Made by a program: the position numbers and the translations under genes | Shown here: one piece after another, positions 44,030 to 54,454 of the stretch | Position numbering within the stretch: position 1 is the stretch's first letter | Layout: the number at the start of each line of letters is the position of its first letter | Origin: Leuctra nigra | Taxonomy: Eukaryota; Arthropoda; Insecta; Plecoptera; Leuctridae | Direction of reading: 5' to 3' | Length of the DNA: 64,000 bases | Assembly (NCBI GenBank): GCA_934045905.1 | Contig: OW203773.1 | Coordinates: 20,695,246 to 20,759,245, forward strand | The notes under the pieces: generated by a model | The model's input: only the letters and a program-made list of their open reading frames with translations | What the model was told of the DNA's origin: nothing | The model's database searches: none

Positions 44030-45709
44030 ATGACGTCTTCAACAGCGTCTAGTTCCATCTATGTGATCATCTGCATCTTCCTGGCCTCCAACAGTCCAAT
44101 TGTGAAATGTAACACCACAGTACTTTCCTCCAGCGACAGAAGCGCCAAAGCATCGCCTCAAGAGAAAGCTTTTATCGAGAGTCTGTTACAAATCTTCGAC
44201 GCTTTAATCAGTTATAAAGTCCAAAGCAACAGGCAGCTGTATAACGTAGCCGATATCAAGGACTGGGGTTTGGATAACAAAACGCAGGGAATTGAAGTAG
44301 ATCAGTCGAATTGGCCTCAATTCTTAGACAAAATAGAAACCATATCGTCTAAAGCGTTCCCCAAATCATTACGTGGTATAACTCTTGATCGGAGGATGTT
44401 GAAACAGTTGAGCCAGATGTTGAACGTGACGTTGAAGACGCCGGTAAGTTTCAGCTGTAACGAAGGCAACTTGGGTGTCAAAGGACACTTTGTGAAGTTG
44501 AGCGATGTTGCCGCTGATACATCTTGCAACGGAGTAGTTCACTCAATTATCATCCAGGCGGCCTTTTATGTATACATCGACATGAATATTGAGTTAAATT
44601 CAGCTACAGGTGAGTCCGCTAAAGTCCGGAAACGTCCGGAGAATGACAAGGATGAGCTGAAGGAAGTTGACAAGGAAACGAATAATGTGAAACCTAGATC
44701 TCTGGATCCTCAAGAATCGCCACTTGCATTAACTGGGAACGATTCTTTTGTCTGTATAATGTCTCCTGGATGGAATGTTGTCGGAAACCGGACCATAGAT
44801 CTCACCAAGAAGAACTTCACCGTTCCCGCAGCGTATCCTAAAGCGGCTCCCGGAAAGAATATTGATGTTAAAGGAGACGATGGGAATCCTGGACGTCCTG
44901 GAGAATCTGGAGGAAGCTTCCTGGCTTTGGGTCTGGAGTTTCTAGGAGGAGAACTCATCGTATCCAGCAATGGCGGACCAGGTGGTCCAGGACAGGATGG
45001 GGGCGATGAAGCTGTGAGGAACGAGTCGATATCGAAACAGTTAGAAATGAAATCAGTCTCGTGTGTTCAATCAAATGCCACTTATCAGGACGGCACGGAT
45101 ATACTTCGTTCGAGGAAGTTAAAATTCGAACACTTTGAGAAGAGTTACAACTTCACAAACACCTCCGTGTATCACTACTACATTCAGTCTCCGGTCATCG
45201 AGGGCGTACGAGTTGGAACTGGAGGCGCCGGTGGTCGAGGCGGTTGTGGCGCAGTCAACGTCTTCCCATTCGGGGATGACTCCAACATCAGAGTCTCAGT
45301 TACTCCAGGACCGAATGGCACGGACGGGGCTTTAGGCGAGAAGTTCGTCACAAAAGAAACTGAGGTACTTGTGAAGTATACCGTCATCGGTTCTGACGAT
45401 AATCATACTTGTCAATGGAAGTTGCTGCAGGCTTTTAATTACGAATCAAGAAGTTATGCTCCGGCTAAACCTGTTGAACCGATTCCACCGACTGATGCTA
45501 AGAACGTGTCGTTCTTCATTGAGACTGTCAGTGCGTATGAGAAGTTCTTGATGGACGACATCATGACGGACAGGGAGTTTGTGATCAGCACGCAGAAGGA
45601 CTTCTTCACTGGCATTTGTCTCGCTGAACGCTACAAGGAACTGAAGCCAGATGCGGCCCAACTCACCGACGAGCAGCGCAAGAAGAATTGTAGAATAATC
45701 CGGAACTAG
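44030..45709 (+). CDS. Secreted Gly-rich protein, short paralogue of the 1661-aa protein
   Basis: 559 residues. A signal peptide (about residues 1-27, core IYVIICIFLA) is followed by a domain at 45-190 sharing YKVQSNRQLYNVADIKDWG and the spacing of later motifs with residues 395-540 of the minus-strand gene at 32359. A charged insertion (195-225) is specific to this copy. Gly-rich, collagen-like tracts (GRPGESGG, GGPGGPGQDGG) lie at about 275-330 and 400-450. It lacks the GTPase-like N-terminus and the whole helical C-terminal half. It ends at ELKPDAAQL-RKKNCRIIRN, where the longer protein continues, so it may be a truncated duplicate or an independent short form. Several N-glycosylation sites fit secretion. 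Function unknown. Confidence 0.75.
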   Translation: MTSSTASSSIYVIICIFLASNSPIVKCNTTVLSSSDRSAKASPQEKAFIESLLQIFDALISYKVQSNRQLYNVADIKDWGLDNKTQGIEVDQSNWPQFLDKIETISSKAFPKSLRGITLDRRMLKQLSQMLNVTLKTPVSFSCNEGNLGVKGHFVKLSDVAADTSCNGVVHSIIIQAAFYVYIDMNIELNSATGESAKVRKRPENDKDELKEVDKETNNVKPRSLDPQESPLALTGNDSFVCIMSPGWNVVGNRTIDLTKKNFTVPAAYPKAAPGKNIDVKGDDGNPGRPGESGGSFLALGLEFLGGELIVSSNGGPGGPGQDGGDEAVRNESISKQLEMKSVSCVQSNATYQDGTDILRSRKLKFEHFEKSYNFTNTSVYHYYIQSPVIEGVRVGTGGAGGRGGCGAVNVFPFGDDSNIRVSVTPGPNGTDGALGEKFVTKETEVLVKYTVIGSDDNHTCQWKLLQAFNYESRSYAPAKPVEPIPPTDAKNVSFFIETVSAYEKFLMDDIMTDREFVISTQKDFFTGICLAERYKELKPDAAQLTDEQRKKNCRIIRN

Positions 45710-46655
45710 TCATTCTGTAGTTTATCAAGACAGAAAGTAGCATAATAGTTCAATCAAATATCTACAAATTTATTGTTTTATGAAAACTAATCAGTCTTTA
45801 TTTTTAGTGCTGATTGCATAATTGTATTGCGTCAAATATAATTGTAAAAACTAGATATACCTATGCAATAAATCAATAAGAACAATAATTAAATATTCTC
45901 TGGGTAATATTACGTTATACGTAAATATTACGTTAGCACAGAATTATTGGGCGACAACCACATCCTTCCCACCGTCCATTCGCCACATAAAGCGCCATGC
46001 CTTTCTGTACTCCACGTGTGTCCATCTTCTCATCTTGAATGTTGTATAATGAAAATGGTATGTTTTTACTTTTTAATTCAGTTTTTTAAAGCAAAAATAT
46101 AACAAATAAAATGCAGCTTGAACTTTATTTAAGAAACCCATCTATCTTTTTATTACTCCCTGATATAAGACTTATAATCTAACAAAGTGGTGTCTTCTTG
46201 GGAAGCCACATATGCACAAAAATTAGCTAAGACTCCTCAACTAAAAAAGGAAACTAAAAAGACTTAGTGATATCTTAAATGGGCTGACACAACAGAGACA
46301 AAATTATCAATTGATAATTTGAAAATATATTTTAAAACTCTACAAAAATGTATATTTGCGGTACATCTCTTGCATTACAACTTATAATAATAATTAACAT
46401 AATATTGGAAATGATTGTTATATAAATCTTTAATAATCAGGTGAAAATTTAAATAAACAAATTATAATTTTTTTACATGCTATGATTATAACACTTTTCC
46501 TGCCATGATCATTAGGTTGCCACTTCTTCAAACCAGGATAATCAACAGGTTATAGGGTTTGATGCGGAGTTATTAAAAATATTGAATATACAATGTTCAG
46601 ACTTTACTTGAAACAATCTGCTGTCATCTGAAATAGCACCGCAATCCCAACACTG
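45710..46655. other. Intergenic region between convergent genes
   Basis: It contains the AATAAA of the 559-aa gene, a repeat of ATATTACGTTA with its reverse near 45905-45935, and weak hairpin-family remnants near 46190-46330 (AAAAATTAGCTAAGACTCCTCAAC). No gene. Confidence 0.45.
45867..45872 (+). terminator. Polyadenylation signal for the 559-aa gene
   Basis: AATAAA 158 bp after the stop codon, in AT-rich 3' sequence. Confidence 0.5.
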
Positions 46656-48494
46656 TTAGCAGCTAACACTCCACTCAGTTGGGTCTGCACCACACATTAA
46701 GAGCACTTGCACAATATCATAGTGGCCATTATGATTTGCGAGCGAATAAGCCGTATTACCAGAGGATTTGCATGTATTGACAAAGTTCTTTCGGTCCACT
46801 TCAACCTTGAATGAAGCAAGGAGCATCTCCACTACAGATTTATCACCTCTAGATGAAGCAGCCATGAGTGTCGTATTGCCCCAACAATCTCCCAGAGTGA
46901 CGTCAGCACCGTAATTAAGAAGGACATCAACAACATCAATGTACCTTTTCTGGCAAGCATTCAACAAAGCCGTTGATCCATTGACTGTATTTCTCATATT
47001 AATGAATTCAGTTCTCACAACGTCGTCTTCGATAGAAGCTAGAGTGGCCTCAGCAACTTTACCTGATGAAGTAATCATTAAGATGGTGAAGCCCATGGGA
47101 TCCTCCACAGTGACATCTGCTCCAGCTTTTATCAACATTTCAGCAATATCGCTTGTTGTGTCATACATAGCCATTGTTAATGCTGATCGTCCGTCATGAG
47201 CAAGCATGTTCACTAAACGCTTTCTTTCATCGTCATCAGTTATTGATGCCAAAAGAGTACAAACTACTGGTTGTCTTTTCGTCTTTGTAAACAACATAAG
47301 TGCTGTCCAACCATTGTGGTCTTGAAGAAAAGGGTCAGCGCCCGAAGACAGAAGTAGATCTACCATAGGAATTCGATTTGCAGAAGCAGCCATGTGCAAT
47401 GGAGTACCTTCGTGATTCTGTCTGTTGACGTATTTGATTCTTTCTTCTTTATCTGAGAACAGGTTTAGAAGAAACTTTGCTGCTTCGGTCTGACCGCAGA
47501 CTGACGCTGTCATCAATGCATTCCTGTGTGTGTTGCTTTCTTCTGTCATCAGAAGTTTTCTCATTGCATTGCGCGCATTCCGTGACTTTGCACTCTGCAG
47601 ACTTATGACTGCATCACTGTCTTTGCAAGGTGACTTGTCACCAGCTGTCCTTCTTAGCATGGAGCGACAAATATCTAAGCTACCGCAACCGATAGCCATG
47701 TTAAATACCTCCACACTGCCAACCGAATGCCCATTCCGTACTACTGAAGGTAAGTTGCAATTGATGCCAGCCCTGCTTTGTGATTTGCAAAGGTCTAACA
47801 ACATGATTAAAACATATGCATAGTCATTAGTGACGGAAGCAATCCACAACCCCAAGACACCTAATTTCAGCAGCGTGGTTTTAAATTGACTGATATTTAC
47901 AGAACCATGTTTCATAAGTTCATTCATTGCATTCAAACTCTGTGATGCATCTGCATATTGCACAGGTGTCCATTGCAACACTTTGTCTTGCTTATTAGCT
48001 CTAGCATGATGTTTCAACAACAGTTTGATCATACAGATGTCTTCTTTCCTGTAATCATCGTGGGTTGAAGAGTACATAGCGGCGAGATGGAGGGCTGTTC
48101 TTCCTCCTCGATCTCTCTCGTTGACATCCACACCTGCTTCCAACAACGTTTCAACCTCCAGGATGTTATTACTGAGAACCGCGCCGTGAAGTTTTAAGTC
48201 ACGAGAAAGAATTCTGTCAAACATGTGGCGAACAACACTGAAAGTAGGGTCGAAAAGACGTTTCTCCAAGAATTCCCTGTTCTCTTCGTAGTGTTCAGCG
48301 AACCACAGCGCAACAAAGTACTCTGCGAAGACACGGTGAAGAAACGCCGGCTTCTTGTCTATGATCTTGTCCACAATACCAGTTTGCCACGCCGGCGTCG
48401 TCGCCTCGGGCAGAAATAACCAGTGCCGGGCTAGCAACAGCTGGAGATGGGTGTGGGCGGGTGATCTCGTGGTAGTTGACAAAGAGAGAGACAC
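46656..48494 (-). CDS. Ankyrin-repeat C-terminal part of a NACHT-ankyrin protein
   Basis: A 612-codon frame. Residues about 48-105 (AFLHRVFAEYFVALWF and following) match the linker that joins NACHT to ankyrin repeats in insect proteins of this type (family knowledge from memory). From about residue 103 to the end come roughly nine or ten ankyrin repeats (NERDRGGRTALHLAA, HEGTPLHMAASANRIPMVDL, GNTTLMAASSRGDKSVVEML), a ligand- or partner-binding array. The frame stays open upstream to a stop near 48566, and the first codons look non-native, so the exon probably starts within 48495-48560; its acceptor could not be fixed. It lies downstream of, and on the same strand as, the NACHT exons, so one gene is inferred. 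Confidence 0.75.
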   Translation of the reverse strand: MSLSLSTTTRSPAHTHLQLLLARHWLFLPEATTPAWQTGIVDKIIDKKPAFLHRVFAEYFVALWFAEHYEENREFLEKRLFDPTFSVVRHMFDRILSRDLKLHGAVLSNNILEVETLLEAGVDVNERDRGGRTALHLAAMYSSTHDDYRKEDICMIKLLLKHHARANKQDKVLQWTPVQYADASQSLNAMNELMKHGSVNISQFKTTLLKLGVLGLWIASVTNDYAYVLIMLLDLCKSQSRAGINCNLPSVVRNGHSVGSVEVFNMAIGCGSLDICRSMLRRTAGDKSPCKDSDAVISLQSAKSRNARNAMRKLLMTEESNTHRNALMTASVCGQTEAAKFLLNLFSDKEERIKYVNRQNHEGTPLHMAASANRIPMVDLLLSSGADPFLQDHNGWTALMLFTKTKRQPVVCTLLASITDDDERKRLVNMLAHDGRSALTMAMYDTTSDIAEMLIKAGADVTVEDPMGFTILMITSSGKVAEATLASIEDDVVRTEFINMRNTVNGSTALLNACQKRYIDVVDVLLNYGADVTLGDCWGNTTLMAASSRGDKSVVEMLLASFKVEVDRKNFVNTCKSSGNTAYSLANHNGHYDIVQVLLMCGADPTEWSVSC

Positions 48495-49351
48495 GACATG
48501 AGCGAGAGCAATAGGATCAGAACTAGGTGCTAGACTATCAAGACATAAGGCTGTGATGTCCAGTTGACATTAATTATGGTTTTATTACATAACCTCAAGT
48601 GAGGAATAAATGAACAGTCAAATAAACACAACATACAAATGATCAGAATGAGATAACAGATTACCGGGGGTTTGACCTCCTCGCGTAAATGGACTCTGTG
48701 TACAACACAGGTCGTAACCTCATCAGCTGTGTGCCTGGAGGCAACACAACACATGCAATTGAATGAATAGCAAATAAGACTGATACAATACAATGATAAA
48801 TATAATCAACTCTTTACTTACACTCCTCCGTGATAAGATGCTCGCCGAATTACTTCGGACATTTACTTAAATAGAACTCGTACAGACGACGTTCTAAGAT
48901 TACTGGACTTACTTAATACAATGTTGAATTTAGATAGGTGTGATGATCCGAAAAGGGTGCCCTTTCCCTGACTGCCTGACTCTCCGCGGAGACAATCCAA
49001 GTGTGGCCACACTTGATTGCAATACAAAAACTACGCAACGACAAAATACATTAACTACTCTATTTCAAGTAGGCCACAGGGGCACAATAATGATTCTGTT
49101 AACAAAGCTCAAGATTGAACCTGCAAGTAGGGGCTGGACGACCAGTCGCACTACGTTATATCCGCTACAACTAAGCGTGGTTACAATCTACATTTAAACA
49201 CTACTCACGCGGCGATGTGAAGTCGACGACGGTCAGCCAGAGAAAGAGAATGAGCTCAGGTCGCCGATCCGCGAACTCGACTATCATTGACCATTGCGCA
49301 TGACATCTTTTCTGCTCTAGGCGACCCTCCAAATATGGGTACAAATGCCGG
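48495..49351 (-). other. Unresolved intron(s) of the NACHT-ankyrin gene
   Basis: Neither strand gives a convincing exon. A donor-like GG/GTTTGG lies near 49410, just before the last codons of the upstream frame. Acceptor-like sequences near 48520-48555 precede the ankyrin exon. One exon may be missing or lost, since the segment linking NACHT to FLHRVFAEYF appears short. Confidence 0.4.
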
Positions 49352-49996
49352 CTAATGGTAACGACTTGACGTTGGCGCCAGCGCCGAATTCAAACCGTTA
49401 CAAGTTCTGTCCAAACCCTGCTCAATACTGTCAAGGAACTCGTTCACTTTCTGCTTGAACCTTTTAGTGCGTAACTTCTCTAGAATGGAATCATCCAACA
49501 GCAAGATCAAAGCAGCGCGAATGTGTTTCTTCTCAAAACCATTGCGAAGTTCGTTAGCCAGTTTCACAACATAAGTATCTTTGACATCGTACTCTCTTTT
49601 CACATACACCTTGAGCTTTTTGTCCACAAACTGTTCGATCAATTGGAGAGTATCGAGATGTTCTGGCAGTTGACTCGTGGACTTTCCTTCCACGTACTCT
49701 TGGAACACTTCTGCCAACATCCTCGTCTGAAGAGGAATGCCGGTGAATTCTCTCTCCTTGTCCTTCACAGATGTCGCTGTTATATGAAGCAGTTTAGTAA
49801 TGAACTCTTCGAGATCTTCTTGTGAAAGTTGGGTAGAAGATTCCCAGTACTTCTCAAGAAATCTTCGCTGGTCCATTTCACTGAATTTCCGAAGATTTAC
49901 AGCAAGAGTAGAAAGACTCTTCTCCAAAATGTCCCTCATAGAATGACGAGACGATACCCAGATTCCTTTCACTTTTGTTTTCTCAAGACTTGACAC
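49352..49996 (-). pseudogene. NACHT-ankyrin gene, part after the in-frame stop
   Basis: Same reading frame as the exon above it, separated only by TAA. It resumes VSSLEKTKVKGIWVSSRH, the sensor-1-like strand of a NACHT ATPase (usually ending in TSR or SSR). It then runs through helical regions (GIPLQTRMLAEVFQEY, IRAALILLLDDSILEKL). The last codons before the stop at 49352 probably lie beyond a splice donor near 49410. There is no sensible start codon of its own, so it is unlikely to be a separate gene. Confidence 0.7.
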
Positions 49997-52183
49997 TTAA
50001 GCACAAAACTTCTCAACACTCGGCTGCGATATTTCATCTACGCCATCCAAATACACACACATATTGCCCGAGTGATTCATACTGTACTTAAACAATTCTT
50101 GATCTAATCTACCCATCTTCTCAAGGCCAAGAGCTGATGATAGGAACTTCTCTGCTGTCATATCTTCTTTCTTTGTCTGTTCCATCAGAGAAGAGTGTTC
50201 ACTGAGTGAGATGGACACAATCCAGGAGTCAGGATGATCTTCTTTACTCCGCTGAGCCCAGTGGGTGAAACTAGTTGACTTTCCCATCCCGGGTTCGGCA
50301 ACGAGAAGGTTGACTCTTTCATGTGACTCATTGAATGCGTTGGTTACCGACTCATCGATGTACTTCTTGATGAAATTAATGTCTCCCTCGGTCTTCTGCC
50401 AAACCAACATTCTGTCAATGAAGTCTAGGTAATGTGTATCATTCTGAGATTCGTATGGCACTTCTACGTTCAGTTGTTTGTCCTTGTTACATTCATAGGC
50501 ATTAAATTCAAGACCTTCACTGCTTTCCTTTAAGTACTTCAGTGTTTGAATGCTGGTTGGTAGAAAAGTAGGTGCATCTTTTAATGCAGCACCACTGATT
50601 ATTATTTTTCCTAAAAAGTGATTATCTGAAAATATTGCATTTTGAACGGTCTTCATACATTCCATGGTACGATCTAAATAAATTGAATTTACCTTCAGAT
50701 CTCTCCCAATTATGATTGGACTTTTGGAGAAGATGGTTTCAAAAGCATTTGAAGATTTCAATACGTTTGACAAAACATCGAGATTGTCACCGAACAGTGC
50801 ACCAAGAGTTGTTGAATGGCCTTGAAATACTACATGTTTATTGAAGATGGTTTTGATTGTATCTTCATCCAGATGAGACAAGTGAAAAGGATCGGGGAAT
50901 GTCTCAAAGTCCGTTCCCATCTTCGCTTCAAGATGACTGACAAATGAGTCATTGGAAGAAGACACCAGCAGCATCCGCTTGTTCTTCTTCTCTTGAAGCA
51001 CCTGGGATATCTCCGTGCAGATGTCAGTGTCCATCACGTGACCCGTCTGGCTGACAATAACCAACAGGTGTGTGTCACCGTGTCTCCAAGCCGACATGAC
51101 AGCTTTCCGCTCCTTCGCCAGACATTCCGCGTCCAAGAATATGTACGAGTTCTCTCGAGTCTTCAGAGCCTGCCGCACTTTGCTTGCGGTGAATCTGACA
51201 GATTCTTCAGCAACAACGTTGACGAGAGAATGTTCAGCCAATGCGATCTTCAAATCATCAGTTGAACTCTCCAGGAACTGGACTTCGTCAAACAGAAACT
51301 TCTCTGCATATTGCTGAGTCAGCAAGTTGACATGTGGCAACATTGCTTCAGCTTGAGCTTCCAGAAGAAGTGTGCTGTTTTGATTCAGGAGAAAACCTTC
51401 GCTCTGTTGCCACAATTTGCCTATCTTTTCTAGAAATGCCCGATGTACAGAATCAATTTCTTCATCGATTCCAAACTTCTTTAGCTCTGCCTTGATGACT
51501 TCATCCAGCTGGTCTTGACATGGTTGTCCAGAGAACAGCTTGAGTCTTCTCAGAAAGTCTTTTGCATCTTCTTCGGTGGAGCTAAGTGAATACTTTCGGT
51601 TTGGTGGTTGATTCCCTTCTTCCTTCTTCAAGTCTTCGTAGATGGCCTCAACATAGTCTTCAGTGAAGTTGGTTTCGAGATAACTCAGCATAATGAACTC
51701 ATCTACAGGACTGGGGAGGTAACGCGTATCAACGCTTCCCTCTTTAGGAGTGAGAGATGCATTTGTGAAAATTGCAAAATGACAATTATCGAACCCAACT
51801 CTGAATAAACGTCGCTTATCATCAATCGACACTGACGTTTGAATACACATAAATGAATCAAAATATTTTGCAAGGTCATATTCACATCCAGCACTAAGAA
51901 ACATTTCCCTCCGAATTTGCGTTGACTTCTTATGTTTGAGTTGAATAAAGACCGTGTGCCAGACATTGTTAGGTGCAAGGAATCTAAAGACTATATCGTC
52001 CAGAGCGCCTGCACCTTTAACATTAGTGCCCAGTTGGAATCTACGACCACTGTTCATACCACGCAGGAAGACGAGACCCGATATCTTCTTCTCGTAGTCC
52101 TGTCCCTCTGTGGTGGCGAACCCTTTCATCTTCTCGTACTGCTGTGGATCATCGTCTGCTGGGCTCATGCCAGGTGCCAGCGA
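49997..52183 (-). pseudogene. NACHT-ankyrin gene: nuclease-like N-terminus and first half of NACHT
   Basis: 728 codons from the acceptor TTCATTTCAG to TAA at 49999-49997. Numbering from the ATG at 52168, residues 20-110 show E26, D57-D58 (GALDDIVF) and Q76-x-K78 (FIQLKHKK), the pattern of a PD-(D/E)xK nuclease of the Mrr/DUF4297 kind. Residues 110-600 are helical and unassigned. The Walker A motif is EPGMGKST (K630) and Walker B is VYLDGVDE (D708, D711, E712). The TAA at codon 724 follows Walker B at once. Everything around it is well preserved, so this is a very young pseudogene, a segregating null allele or a base error. In a working copy the protein would be a cytosolic STAND ATPase; an immune role is inferred from architecture only. 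Confidence 0.75.
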
Positions 52184-52834
52184 CTGAAATGAACAGTGTT
52201 GGGAAGTTCCTCAAAAAAAGGAACTAGTTCCAGTTCCAGTTCCTTTGATCGAAAGAAAATAGTTCCAGTTCCTACTTCCTTTCAAAAAAAGGAACTGGAA
52301 AGTTACCAGTAAGGAACTAAGTTCCTTTTCATAATACAATGCCCTCCAAAAACATTTTTTTTAATTACTACCCTTCTCTAAATTGAGTGAGCATAGCGAT
52401 CAAGTAGTATATTTTCTGAAATCAGGTAAATTTAGAAAGACACAAAAAATGGTTCATTATTCGTTATAAATTCTGTTTAAATCATGTCATAAGATACTAT
52501 ATATATATATATATATGTCTATTCGAAAGGAACTTAAAAGATAACGTAAAATAAGTTCCGGTTCCCAACATTTTAGTTCCTACGTTCCTTTAAAAATAAA
52601 GGAACTATACGTTCCTTTAAAAGTTACTAAAAAAGGAACTAGTTCCCGGTAACTAGTTCCTCCCCAACACTGGCAATGACAATAATATAAATTTAATTAA
52701 AAGATCACCAAGAATGCTTCCTGTACCCACGTGCAAATGTCTGTGAAAATAGCTACTTTCATGTAAGTGGTCATGCCATATTATGATTTCAGAAAATGTA
52801 CAATCTTTATGTTATCAAAGTTTAGTTCAAGTAC
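52184..52834 (-). other. First intron of the NACHT-ankyrin gene, carrying a hAT MITE
   Basis: The borders on the minus strand are GTACTTG (donor) and TTCATTTCAG (acceptor). It joins two exons in phase 0. A 479-bp MITE occupies 52194-52672, ending only about ten bases before the acceptor AG. Confidence 0.6.
52194..52672. mobile_element. hAT-like MITE with GGAACTAGTTCC-type subterminal repeats
   Basis: Inverted ends CAGTGTTGGG and CCCAACACTG enclose many AAGGAACT/AGTTCCTT words. Flanking octamers GAAATGAA (52186-52193) and GCAATGAC (52673-52680) agree at 6 of 8 positions. An (AT)n run lies near 52498-52516. CAGTGTTG ends with an 8-bp duplication are classic for hAT elements. No transposase. 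Confidence 0.75.
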
Positions 52835-52855
52835 CTGACTGGCTGGTGACGTCAT
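52835..52855 (-). CDS. NACHT-ankyrin gene, probable first coding exon
   Basis: ATG at 52855-52853 reads MTSPASQ, then the donor GTACTT in phase 0. Splicing to 52183 continues SLAPGMSP in frame. The alternative is initiation at the ATG at 52168 in the second exon, which needs no splice; either gives the same nuclease-like domain. Confidence 0.5.
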
Positions 52856-54454
52856 CTCAGTGCTGCTGGAGTACTTCACAGTGCTACCAACCTGACAGGA
52901 TCAAAGATAGGTAACTACATAATATTATTTCACCAAAATATTGTTTTTTTTCAATGAAAAGTTACTGGTGTGTGCAAATAATTAATAGTTACAATAATTC
53001 TTATGGAAACCTGCTACTGGCTTGACATCCGAAAGGGGGGTCTGGGAAAGTCCCCCAGCTTTTGGCCCGCATGGCGTATCTCTTAAATTTAACCAGTTAA
53101 TTGTTGCCCCGTAGGGAATTTTTTCGAATAGAACATTTTAAAATCGATTCTGGGATTCTGCTCAAATTACAACAAATAACTCCCTATTTTTAGGTTTAGG
53201 TTTAATAGGTTTAATTTTATTGATTTCAACTTACCCACATTCATACGAATACAAACGCAACCGTAAAGGGCCAACTGCTCCTTGAACTGAAAGGGAAATT
53301 TTAATGTATACACACATTGAGATATTATTAGAATATTCTCTAAATATTCTTTGAAACTATACCTACTTTCTTTATAAATATGTGATTTAGAGTACTTACT
53401 CTATCATCTTCGAATGTTACTAAGAAAACCACTCAAACTAGTAAAGGTACATGACATCGTTTACTTCTCTCTTTCACGAGTAAGTAACTAATACCATCAG
53501 TCATCACTGCTAATCTTATCCTATGAAGATGATAAGATAAGATCTAATCAATGTATATTTGATAAGATAATTAAACGAACTCTACAGCTGATACTACAAT
53601 GAACAAGCGAAACTTGAACTTAATTACGTATTTATAACGTTGCATTAGCATACTTTTCCGTAGACATCTAGGCCCTTATTTATTATCCATTTAGGCTTTG
53701 ACTTCAGTTGTGGATTTTAGCATAGTTCTCCTAGTACAAGGCTAGTCCCGCAATGTTATTCCTGGACTTCAAATGACCGTACTAGTGGTTTGTGATATTA
53801 AATAAGGGTCCTGATTATTTTCAACTGTTGGAATAAATTTCGATTCCCCTCACGGCAGGAGAAGTCCCTTTCAAAATGACATCAACATCCACATATCCAC
53901 GTTGTTTGTCTTCATGTGGAAAACGCTCTGATAACGCGTTGATAAGCGAGACCTCGCGTTTGCAAGTTTCTGCTCTACAGACCTTGGGAAGAGCCGCAAC
54001 GAAATGCGTCATAGGAGCAGTGATAAAATGCATGAAATATCCTACTTGAACCAAACGAAATGACTGTAAAAAGTCAATAACTTTCAAACACGACAACAGA
54101 TTATTCTGAAAATTAAAGAAAAATGAAAATGCAAAATTTGATTTGAACAATGCAAGAAATGCACAATTTGAAGTTGTCCAGTCGAACAAAAGGTTCTGGA
54201 ACTGGACTGGATAGACTGGAACTGGATAGAAACAAAAGCGTGGTACGAAATGGGACCAGTGTTGCCAGTTGGAATTTGGGTACTGATGAAACAGTGAATT
54301 TTTTACAATTCAGGAAATAAATATAAAATGTATTCTAAAATTATTATGTCAAAGCATTACATTTGTGTAGGTACTTTTTCTTTTGGGTCGTTATTTTGCT
54401 TCAAAATCAAATGGTCAATGTTTCAATTTTTCATTTGTATGAATGTAACTTTTA
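52856..54454. other. Upstream intergenic stretch
   Basis: No gene supported. It should include the promoter of the NACHT-ankyrin gene near 52860-52950. A minus-strand open frame at 53821-54189 shows no domain and overlaps a Helitron-end-like sequence. Confidence 0.4.
53918..53950 (-). repeat. Helitron-end-like sequence, degenerate copy D
   Basis: On the minus strand it reads CTCGCTTATCAACGCGTTAT, then AGAGCGTTTTCC, matching the hairpin of copies A-C. The terminal CTAG is replaced by ACATG, so it is either decayed or an internal relative. Confidence 0.5.

Noticed and set aside
49352..49996. Separate gene starting at GTG 49996
   Set aside because: It continues the NACHT frame directly after a stop codon and begins mid-domain, so it is better read as the rest of an interrupted gene.
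53821..54189. 122-codon minus-strand open frame
   Set aside because: No recognisable domain; it overlaps a Helitron-end-like repeat and has irregular composition.
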